Shown: positions 26,227 through 31,853 of the stretch, one piece after another
Layout: each line of letters opens with the position of its first letter
How positions within the stretch are numbered: the first letter of the stretch is position 1
Assembly: GCA_051881615.1 (NCBI GenBank)
Contig: JBJEQF010000016.1
Span: forward strand, 74,415 to 138,414
Source: CAMFTQ01 sp051881615
Lineage (GTDB): Bacteria > Bacillota > Clostridia > Oscillospirales > Acutalibacteraceae
Direction of reading: 5' to 3'
DNA: 64,000 nt
The notes under the pieces: generated by a model
What the model was told of the DNA's origin: nothing
Databases searched by the model: none
The model's input: the letters and a program-made list of their open reading frames with translations, nothing else
Translations under genes and position numbers: made by a program

Positions 26227-26244
26227 TAAATTTTTGTTCTGAGC

Positions 26245-26697
26245 TTATACATCATAATGCGTCTTGGTGTAACCCTCTTTTTGAAAATCAAAAGCTTCAA
26301 CATATGGCTCTGAGCTTTCGTATATCCATCTCTGAATGTATTTTGGAACAACCCTGAAAAGTCTTTCGTTATTCAGCAAAGAATACTTTTGGTATGACCA
26401 GTTGTAGTGCTGCTCATATAGCCTTATGAACCTTTCGTTATCACTCGGCTTGCCTATTTCTGAACATACTCCCTCAATCGATGTATTATCAAAGCACAGT
26501 GCAACATTTGGATTGCCGATGATTTGATTATACTTTCTGAAAGAAATATCTGTCTGAAAATAAAAGGCTCTGTCTAAAATGATAACGCTCATCATTCTTG
26601 ACGTGACTGTTTTATCAAGGCAAGTGGACAGCACCATATTTCTGCTTTCGCCCAATTCTGAAAACAGATTTTCAACCTTTTCACCAAAGTCATTCAT
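26245..26697 (-). CDS. Pyridoxamine 5'-phosphate oxidase-like (PPOX/FMN-binding split barrel) protein
   Basis: 150 residues. The order NMVLSTCLDKTVTSRMMSVI, FYFQTDISFRKYNQI and NPNVALCFDN is that of the PPOX-like split-barrel family, which binds FMN, F420 or heme-related ligands. The substrate is unknown. The ATG overlaps the toxin stop codon (ATGA), with GAGGTAAGG inside the toxin gene as ribosome binding site, so it is translated from the toxin mRNA. The C-terminus is less typical (VPKYIQRWIYES). This is an unusual third gene for a type III toxin-antitoxin operon; it might simply be a passenger. Confidence 0.75.
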   Translation of the reverse strand: MNDFGEKVENLFSELGESRNMVLSTCLDKTVTSRMMSVIILDRAFYFQTDISFRKYNQIIGNPNVALCFDNTSIEGVCSEIGKPSDNERFIRLYEQHYNWSYQKYSLLNNERLFRVVPKYIQRWIYESSEPYVEAFDFQKEGYTKTHYDV

Positions 26698-27212
26698 AGC
26701 CTTACCTCTGATAAATTTCTATATTCATTGCACTTTTTCTCCAACAATGAAAAATCACAGCTATTCCTCAAAAGTGAAGGACTCTTGCCCATCATAACCC
26801 TTTTATACGTTCTTTGTGCTAATCGTCTTATGTATTCCTGATTTTTAATACAGAACTTAAGCTCCTGTGCTAAAAGTGTTTTATAAGCTTTGTCTGGCTC
26901 CGTATCAATTCTTCTTTCTTTCACAATTCCTAAAGGTATCGGAAACATATAATTAAATCGTAAGGAAGCTACCGCATTATTGTTTTTGTCACAAATTATG
27001 AAATTGTCTGCTTTCTTCTCTTTATAAGATGACACCGGAACAAAATAATTCAAGTTGTTTATTTCAAGAACTATTCCGCACAAAAATTTTTGCTTTCTGT
27101 TTTTTCCGTAATCCATATTCGGTACACGAGAGAAACCTCGATGCTCAATTTCAGCATTTTGCAAATATTTTACATATTTTTGATCAACAATATAAAAATT
27201 CAGATTATCCAT
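26694..27212 (-). CDS. Type III toxin-antitoxin system toxin, ToxN/AbiQ/CptN-like endoribonuclease
   Basis: 172 residues. The pattern fits the ToxN/AbiQ family from memory: N-terminal NFYIVDQKYVKYLQNAE, then CGIVLEINNLNYFVPVSSYK, LRFNYMFPIPLG, a YKTLLAQELKFCIKNQ helix, and the C-terminal CDFSLLEKKCNEY. Such toxins are RNA-cutting enzymes held inactive by a repetitive RNA made from the same operon, and they often act in phage defence. Here the upstream sequence has just those elements: promoter, three 36-37-base repeats and a terminator. AGAGGAG precedes the ATG. Followed by a coupled PPOX gene. Confidence 0.85.
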   Translation of the reverse strand: MDNLNFYIVDQKYVKYLQNAEIEHRGFSRVPNMDYGKNRKQKFLCGIVLEINNLNYFVPVSSYKEKKADNFIICDKNNNAVASLRFNYMFPIPLGIVKERRIDTEPDKAYKTLLAQELKFCIKNQEYIRRLAQRTYKRVMMGKSPSLLRNSCDFSLLEKKCNEYRNLSEVRL

Positions 27213-27230
27213 ACTTCTCCTCTAAAGTAA

Positions 27231-27254
27231 AAGGGAACGATTACTCGCTCCCTT
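27231..27254 (-). terminator. Terminator between the antitoxin RNA and the toxin gene
   Basis: 10-bp stem (27231-27240 with 27245-27254, one G:U), four-base loop, then TTTTACTT on the minus strand. Type III systems use such a leaky terminator to make antitoxin RNA in excess of toxin mRNA. Confidence 0.85.
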
Positions 27255-27260
27255 TGCTTA

Positions 27261-27370
27261 ACATTATCGCCTGCACTCAGAGCGGCAGGGCACTCAGCAT
27301 AAATCACTTGCGCTCAAAGTGGCAAGGCACTTAGCATAAATCACTTGCGCTCAAAGTGGCAAGGCACTTA
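27261..27370 (-). repeat. Three tandem 36-37-base antitoxin repeats
   Basis: On the minus strand: 27334-27370 and 27297-27333 are identical, beginning TAAGTGCCTTGCCACTTTGA; 27261-27296 is a diverged unit beginning TGAGTGCCCTGCCGCTCTGA. They lie back to back, so there are no spacers as in CRISPR. Confidence 0.95.
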
Positions 27371-27401
27371 ACAACAGTAGATTACATCTACCTTTACTAT
27401 T

Positions 27402-27430
27402 ATTATACTCAAGCAAGGCTTTTATGTCAA
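27402..27430 (-). promoter_or_regulatory. Promoter of the type III toxin-antitoxin operon
   Basis: TTGACA (27425-27430), 17-bp spacer, TATAAT (27402-27407) on the minus strand: a perfect consensus, as expected for an abundant RNA antitoxin. Confidence 0.9.
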
Positions 27431-27505
27431 GAAAAATATGACGGCATAATTTAGACAATGTAGACGATGTAAACGTGCGGTATTTTTTATACATTTTTCG
27501 TCTTT

Positions 27506-27658
27506 CTACTCGCTCACATTCTTATCCTTCAAATGCTCCTTTAAAACGAGATTTATATATTGCGAAAAAGAACGGTCGCATTCCTCTGCAAGTATTTTTA
27601 CGCTGTTTATTATATCCTCGTCAAGTGTAATACTTACCTTTTGCTTTAACGGCTTCAT
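27506..27658 (-). CDS. Ribbon-helix-helix (CopG/Arc-type) protein, 50 residues
   Basis: 50 residues: basic start MKPLKQK, beta strand VSITLDED, helix IINSVKILAEECDRS, then SQYINLVLKEHLKD. This is the RHH fold of small DNA-binding proteins. GAGGTG precedes the ATG at 27658. It sits between maf and the toxin-antitoxin promoter, on the same strand, 81 bases after maf. It could be an orphan antitoxin or a local regulator; no partner toxin lies beside it other than the type III locus, which needs no protein antitoxin. Confidence 0.75.
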   Translation of the reverse strand: MKPLKQKVSITLDEDIINSVKILAEECDRSFSQYINLVLKEHLKDKNVSE

Positions 27659-27739
27659 TTTTAACACCTCGGTAATAATATACTCTAAAATGCTTTGTCT
27701 GCTTGAAAATATAGGCATAAACGCCTCTGACAGCCATAA

Positions 27740-28321
27740 TCAGCCGATGCCGAGCTCCCTGAGTCTGCGGTGAAGCAACGCAACAGGCAGTCCCATTACG
27801 TTGTAATAGTCGCCCCTTATACCCTTTACAAGCAGTGCTCCCTTGCCCTGTATGCCGTATGCGCCCGCCTTGTCAAACGGCTCGTTTGTTTTTATATATT
27901 CAAGGATTTCGCCCTCTGTCAGCGGATAAAACTCAACCGATGTTTTGTCGCTGAAGCTGACGGTTTTTTCGCCCTTGCAGATACAACAGCCCGTTACGAC
28001 AATATGCTCTCTGCCCTGCAATAATCTCAGCATTTCAAAGGCGTCCTCTACGTTTTTCGGCTTGCCGAGCATTGTATCATCTGCAATAACGACTGTGTCG
28101 CTGCCTATTACTATACTTTCCCTGTGCGCTTTTGCTACCGCCTTGCATTTTATTTCTGCAAGGTATTCGGCTCTTTTTAATATGTCAATACCGTCAGGCA
28201 CGATTTCTTCAACATCTGCCGGAATACACTCAAAATTGTCTGTAATAAGCCGCAGCAGCTCCTGCCGTCTTGGTGAGGCTGAAGCAAGGATTATTGTATC
28301 TGACGCACTAAGGCTGTTCAT
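27740..28321 (-). CDS. maf: Maf-like nucleoside triphosphate pyrophosphatase
   Basis: 193 residues. Signature ILASASPRRQELLRLI at the N-terminus, then VIGSDTVVIADDTMLGKP with the catalytic acid, FDKAGAYGIQGKG and YNVMGLPVALL near the end. The family removes pyrophosphate from non-canonical or modified NTPs (dTTP/UTP type) as house-cleaning, and is linked to septum formation. GAGGAGC precedes the ATG. Possibly co-transcribed with the short ORF upstream. Confidence 0.93.
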   Translation of the reverse strand: MNSLSASDTIILASASPRRQELLRLITDNFECIPADVEEIVPDGIDILKRAEYLAEIKCKAVAKAHRESIVIGSDTVVIADDTMLGKPKNVEDAFEMLRLLQGREHIVVTGCCICKGEKTVSFSDKTSVEFYPLTEGEILEYIKTNEPFDKAGAYGIQGKGALLVKGIRGDYYNVMGLPVALLHRRLRELGIG

Positions 28322-28338
28322 AGGAAAGCTCCTCTCGG

Positions 28339-28467
28339 TTATTTATTCGGAAAACAGCGTTTTCCCTTTCTTTCTGCTCTTTTCTGACTGCGGTCTGCGC
28401 TGTCAATCATCTTTACGGCGGCGCAAACAGCGTAGGAAATAAAAACAAAAACACAAAAATTAAACAT
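28339..28467 (-). CDS. Possible 42-residue small membrane protein upstream of maf
   Basis: 42 codons: a hydrophobic N-terminus (FNFCVFVFISYAVCAAV), then a basic tail (DRSQKRAERKGKR). AGGTG lies 5-6 bases before the ATG. It ends 17 bases before maf starts, with the maf ribosome binding site just after the stop. Single-helix small protein or leader peptide. No homology can be judged by eye. Confidence 0.35.
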   Translation of the reverse strand: MFNFCVFVFISYAVCAAVKMIDSADRSQKRAERKGKRCFPNK

Positions 28468-28527
28468 AAAATCACCTGTAAAATAAATTTAGAATTAACT
28501 CTATACTTATATTTTACAGGATATGCT

Positions 28528-28585
28528 GTCCGTTAATACGGACTTTGACTTTATAGGTCTGTATAATCTGTCCGTTATTACGGAC
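28528..28585. promoter_or_regulatory. Two 16-bp palindromes, 42 bp apart
   Basis: GTCCGTTAATACGGAC (28528-28543) and GTCCGTTATTACGGAC (28570-28585). Perfect inverted repeats whose starts are 42 bp apart, four helical turns. They lie between the end of the WYL gene and the start of the minus-strand maf unit. They resemble a cooperative repressor operator. Confidence 0.55.
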
Positions 28586-28592
28586 TGTGATT

Positions 28593-29600
28593 TCAGTCTT
28601 GCCTTTTATACAAATCGGCAATCTCTGCTATGTACCTTTCAAAGGACTCTCTTTCTCTTTTCGGCTCGATTATCTCTACCTTTGAGCCTAAGCCGCACAG
28701 CCAGCCGTAAAACTGCTTGCTCGGCACTACCTCAAGTGTTACGAAAAAGCTGTCGTTGTCTGCTTTTGATACAAATATATCAGCACCAAAGCGGTCTGCA
28801 AGCACACCGATAAGCGAATTTGCAACCTTTAGCTTAATGTCGACAACTTCGCCGCCGAACATTCCGAAAACCGATTTTGAATAAAGTGCTGTGTCAAAGC
28901 TATACTGTGCTTCGCTTCTCTTTTGCTGTGAGATTTCGATTTTTTCCATTTTGTCAACACGGTAATGCTTTACCTCGCCGCTTTTCTGCTCATTTGCTAC
29001 AAGGTAGTAATTTTCATCGTCCCACACAAGAGCAAGCGGAGATACCTCGTAGCTTTCGCCGTTTTTGCGGTATTTTTTAGTCACCTTTTTTGCACCGCCG
29101 AAGTCAACCGTCCACTCGCTGTATAAAAACGTAATCTGACTGTCGCAGTTAATTGCGTTGTGAATTTTATCTACGTTATAATATATTTTCTCATTATCTG
29201 TCTTTACTCTGTTAGTTACATAAACCTGTCTTTGAAGAAGCGCTCCGTCGTGAACGCTTGCAAGGCTTTCCACCTTTTTAATAAGCTCCATACTCTTTTT
29301 GCGAGTGATGAACTTTGAGCTTTGCACAGCGTCAACAAGGAGCTTTAGCTCGGGCATTTCAAAGTCACGGTTGCCTATGTAGTAGGTCACCGTCTTTGAC
29401 TTTTTTGTGCAGATGTCAAGTCCGAAGCCTTCGAGCGTGTGGATATCGTCATAAATGCTTTTTCTCTCTGCCGATATGCCGTACTGCGACAGTATGTCGA
29501 TAATCTCGCCGACAGTTATTCCGTGAGTATCGTCTGTTCTTTCAAGCAGAATTTTCTGAACGTACAAAAGCTTTTGCTTTTGTCTTGATTCCTTTGCCAT
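28593..29600 (-). CDS. WYL-domain transcriptional regulator
   Basis: 335 residues. N-terminal winged helix-turn-helix (about 1-75; GITVGEIIDILSQYG, ERKSIYDDIHTLEGFG), a central WYL domain (about 140-225; ITFLYSEWTV, YEVSPLALVWDDENYYLVAN, HYRVDKMEKIEI) and the C-terminal extension. WYL proteins bind ligands such as nucleotides or ssDNA and control many systems, including defence islands. It begins 17 bases after the AEC transporter gene, so the two are likely co-transcribed. It may act on the nearby palindromes at 28.5 kb, an inference. Confidence 0.88.
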   Translation of the reverse strand: MAKESRQKQKLLYVQKILLERTDDTHGITVGEIIDILSQYGISAERKSIYDDIHTLEGFGLDICTKKSKTVTYYIGNRDFEMPELKLLVDAVQSSKFITRKKSMELIKKVESLASVHDGALLQRQVYVTNRVKTDNEKIYYNVDKIHNAINCDSQITFLYSEWTVDFGGAKKVTKKYRKNGESYEVSPLALVWDDENYYLVANEQKSGEVKHYRVDKMEKIEISQQKRSEAQYSFDTALYSKSVFGMFGGEVVDIKLKVANSLIGVLADRFGADIFVSKADNDSFFVTLEVVPSKQFYGWLCGLGSKVEIIEPKRERESFERYIAEIADLYKRQD

Positions 29601-29617
29601 TAAATATTCCCTCCGAT

Positions 29618-30544
29618 TTATGAAAAGCTCTGCGCAAGTCCTACTATGAGAGGCATTGTCACTATTGATAACAGCGTTGTAGCAGACACTATGCTGACGG
29701 AAAGCTCTGTATCTCTGTCATATTTTGCAGAAAACATTGTGGTTATAGCCGCAATAGGAGCGGCGCAGGATATAATGCACGAAACCAGCACAGCTCCTCT
29801 TATGCCGAGCATAAGCATTACAAAAAGTGCCGTAAGCGGAACTACTACAAGCCTTATCGCCATCGTAATGTAGCTGTTAATATCGGTAAAGGCTCTGCGC
29901 AAATCAGACTGTGACAGGTAAAAGCCTATAATAAGCATCGGAAGCGGAGTGTTAAGGTCAGCAAGATAGCTTATCGGTGTGATTATAATTTCAGGCAGTA
30001 AAAGCTGTGAAAGGTAGAGTGTAAGTCCGATAACAACGCCGATAATTCCGGGGTTTAGTATCAGCTTTTTAACAGACAGCACGCTTTTGTCGCCGCTCAT
30101 TGAAAACAGCCCGTATGTCCACACGAATATGTTGAATACTGCTATAAATGCGCCGGCATAAAATACTCCGTCGTTGCCGAGAAGTGCTTGCTGAAGAGGA
30201 ATTGACATAAACGCACAGTTTGAAAACACTGCGCCGAACTGCAAAACCTTCTTCGAGCCTTCGTTTTTATCACGGATAACAAGTCTGCACAGCAAAATCG
30301 TACCCAGATGAATAAATAAAGCGGCAAGGCACGAAATACCCAGATTGCCGAGCATATTAACATCAAGCTCACGCTGAAACGCTCTTATAATAACGCACGG
30401 CGTTACAAGATAAAGCACAATGTCTGTCATATGCTTTGCAGAGCTGTCGGTGATAAGCCTCTTTTTTCCGCAGACAAAGCCTGCGCCGATTAAAATAAAC
30501 AAAATAAGCACCTGCTGTGCCACAATTAAAAAGCTGTCTGTCAT
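29618..30544 (-). CDS. AEC (auxin efflux carrier) family transporter
   Basis: About 308 residues, roughly ten membrane helices in two halves. Family features: the start MTDSFLIVAQQVLILFILIG, the FxxNCAFMSIPLQQAL-like helix (VFSNCAFMSIPL) and a C-terminal half beginning near NPGIIGVVIGL. Members export or import small organic acids; the substrate is unknown. AGAGGGG precedes the ATG at 30544; an upstream extension to 30634 has none. First gene of an operon with the WYL regulator. Confidence 0.85.
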   Translation of the reverse strand: MTDSFLIVAQQVLILFILIGAGFVCGKKRLITDSSAKHMTDIVLYLVTPCVIIRAFQRELDVNMLGNLGISCLAALFIHLGTILLCRLVIRDKNEGSKKVLQFGAVFSNCAFMSIPLQQALLGNDGVFYAGAFIAVFNIFVWTYGLFSMSGDKSVLSVKKLILNPGIIGVVIGLTLYLSQLLLPEIIITPISYLADLNTPLPMLIIGFYLSQSDLRRAFTDINSYITMAIRLVVVPLTALFVMLMLGIRGAVLVSCIISCAAPIAAITTMFSAKYDRDTELSVSIVSATTLLSIVTMPLIVGLAQSFS

Positions 30545-30795
30545 TTTTACCCCTCTGAAAATAAATATATTGCCTGTGTAATTATACCACCGCCGCCGAA
30601 ATTTACAAGCTATTATCTGCGTTTTTGACTTCAAATATGTTTATTTTTGCAGACAGCTATGGAATTTTCTGATTAAAAAACGTAAAAGCCACGCTTGTTT
30701 ATGATAAAAAAGCTGCAATTTTGTTGTTACAATTACTTAAAATAAATTTTCGTATAAGGTATTTATATTGCAAACGCTGAAATTTGCCGATTTGT

Positions 30796-30824
30796 TTGAC
30801 ATAAAAGCATAACGGTTATATAAT
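30796..30824 (+). promoter_or_regulatory. Promoter of the DUF6465 gene
   Basis: TTGACA (30796-30801), 17-bp spacer, TATAAT (30819-30824). The intergenic region 30545-30902 holds this promoter, the leader hairpin below, and AT-rich sequence toward the divergent AEC gene. Confidence 0.85.
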
Positions 30825-30842
30825 TACTGTCGGAAAACGGTC

Positions 30843-30868
30843 AAAAACGGCTTTGCTATGCCGTTTTT
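30843..30868 (+). promoter_or_regulatory. Leader hairpin of the DUF6465 gene
   Basis: A 9-bp stem AAAAACGGC / GCCGTTTTT with an eight-base loop, ending in five T. It starts about 12 bases after the predicted transcription start, so it could attenuate or stabilise the message. Confidence 0.6.
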
Positions 30869-30902
30869 CGACTGTTAGTAATATGAAAGAAGGAATTTCA
30901 AA

Positions 30903-31202
30903 ATGGCAGCAACAAAGAAAACTACTGCAGAGGCAGAAACAAAAACAACAAAAAAGACTACTAAAAAAGAAACAGAGGCTAAAGCTCCTGCAAAGAGATG
31001 CACAAGAAAAGCAGCTGAAAAGGTTACTGTTTACGTTGAGTTCGGCGGCGTTAAGGTATCAGTTGACGATATCGTAAACAACGTAAAGCTCACAAACGGC
31101 AAAGCAGCTAAGGAATACACAATCTACGTTAAGCCGGAAGACAGCAAGGCTTACTTCGTAGCAGACGGCGAAGAAAAGGAAATGGACGTTTTCTTCTGCT
31201 GA
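30903..31202 (+). CDS. DUF6465 family protein
   Basis: 99 residues. Low-complexity Lys/Thr/Ala-rich N-terminus (about 1-37), like histone-like tails, followed by a compact beta domain (VTVYVEFGGVKVSVDDIV, EYTIYVKPEDSKAYFVADGE). This plan fits the clostridial DUF6465 family of unknown function. AAAGGAATTTCAAA precedes the ATG. A perfect promoter, leader hairpin and strong terminator suggest high expression. The basic tail hints at nucleic-acid or ribosome contact, unproven. Confidence 0.7.
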   Translation: MAATKKTTAEAETKTTKKTTKKETEAKAPAKRCTRKAAEKVTVYVEFGGVKVSVDDIVNNVKLTNGKAAKEYTIYVKPEDSKAYFVADGEEKEMDVFFC

Positions 31203-31230
31203 TTTTAAGCAGCTACAGTTTAATTTCAAA

Positions 31231-31256
31231 AAGCAGGGCAGATGCCCTGCTTTTTT
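31231..31256 (+). terminator. Intrinsic terminator of the DUF6465 gene
   Basis: AAGCAGGGCA / TGCCCTGCTT perfect stem, two-base loop, six T. Confidence 0.85.
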
Positions 31257-31347
31257 GCATATACGGTTAAATATCATAATGCTTTTGGTGATAACAGAAA
31301 GCTGTGTGCTTCATAAATAAAGTAAATCTCTATATGGAGCTGCGCGC

Positions 31348-31363
31348 GTCAGCGTAAGCTGAC
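31348..31363. repeat. GTCAGC-GTAA-GCTGAC palindrome
   Basis: Perfect 6-bp stem. The same GTCAGCG..GCTGACAAA core occurs in MITE-like copy B (54057-54073), so this may be a remnant of that family. Confidence 0.4.
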
Positions 31364-31380
31364 AAAGAAAAGAAATGTAT

Positions 31381-31465
31381 TCTTCTTTTTCTTTGTCTTT
31401 ATCTTTATCTTTTTCTTTGTCTTTGTCTTTTTCTTTGTCTTTTTCTTTGTCTTTTTCTTTTTCTT
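31381..31465. repeat. 85-base polypyrimidine tract (CTTTxT hexamer repeats)
   Basis: Pure C/T on the plus strand, built from CTTTGT, CTTTAT and CTTTTT units. It may vary in length and could form triplex DNA. A Lys/Glu/Asp-repeat ORF on the other strand is a by-product of the tract. Confidence 0.85.
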
Positions 31466-31821
31466 GGCTGCCGTCGCAGGCGACCGATAGCGAACGCTTG
31501 CAAGCGTTTGCAAACGTTCTTTGCCGTATTATCATTCAAGCGGATTTTTCAGTAAATAGAAAGTATTTCACTATAAGCTGTCTAACAGTCAGACACTGTT
31601 AGAGGGTGTTAGAAGCCGTTAGACAGCTGTTGGATTATTCGATAGCCGCAAGAGCATCGTTTAGCTGTAAAACCGCTGAAAAGTCAGATAAAATGCCGAT
31701 TTTTTTATTTTTGCTAAGTTGAATAAACACAAAATACTTGACAATAATTTATCTAACGGTTGGGCGTTGTTAGAAGCTGTTAGATGCTGTTAGACAGTTA
31801 GATAAACGTCAGTCGACTCTT
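31466..31821. other. Non-coding region with two structured TGTTAGA-rich elements
   Basis: No coding frame is supported from 31257 to 31853. After the polypyrimidine tract comes a palindrome AACGCTTGCAAGCGTT (31493-31508) overlapping CGTTTGCAAACG. Then two related elements: 31576-31628, bounded by AGCTGTCTAAC / GTTAGACAGCT and holding an inner TAACAGT / ACTGTTA hairpin; and 31749-31805, bounded by TTATCTAAC / GTTAGATAA and holding three more TGTTAGA units. Could be a structured RNA, protein-binding iterons or an inactive mobile element. Confidence 0.6.
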
Positions 31822-31852
31822 AAAAAACCGAGGCAAATCGCCTCGGTTTTTT
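31822..31852. terminator. Intrinsic terminator of the RND permease gene
   Basis: AAAACCGAGGC / GCCTCGGTTTT stem with T-runs on both sides, one base after the RND stop on the minus strand. Confidence 0.85.
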
Positions 31853-31853
31853 G

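Larger units (their letters stand above)
27228..27395 (-). ncRNA. Type III antitoxin RNA (ToxI-like), repeat precursor
   Basis: Predicted transcript from about 27395 to the terminator. It has a short hairpin leader (GTAGAT-GTA-ATCTAC, 27376-27390), three abutting repeats, and the terminator. Two repeats of 37 bases are identical and the third (36 bases) differs at about 10 positions. Each repeat carries complementary segments able to fold, as in ToxI pseudoknot RNAs. The start and exact processing sites are inferred. Confidence 0.8.

Noticed and set aside
27261..27370. CRISPR array
   Set aside because: The 36-37-base repeats abut without spacers, end at a terminator and precede a ToxN-like gene, which fits a type III antitoxin.
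31311..31535. 74-residue Lys/Glu/Asp repeat ORF on the minus strand
   Set aside because: It is a translation of the polypyrimidine tract. It has no ribosome binding site, and its flanks lie over non-coding palindromes.
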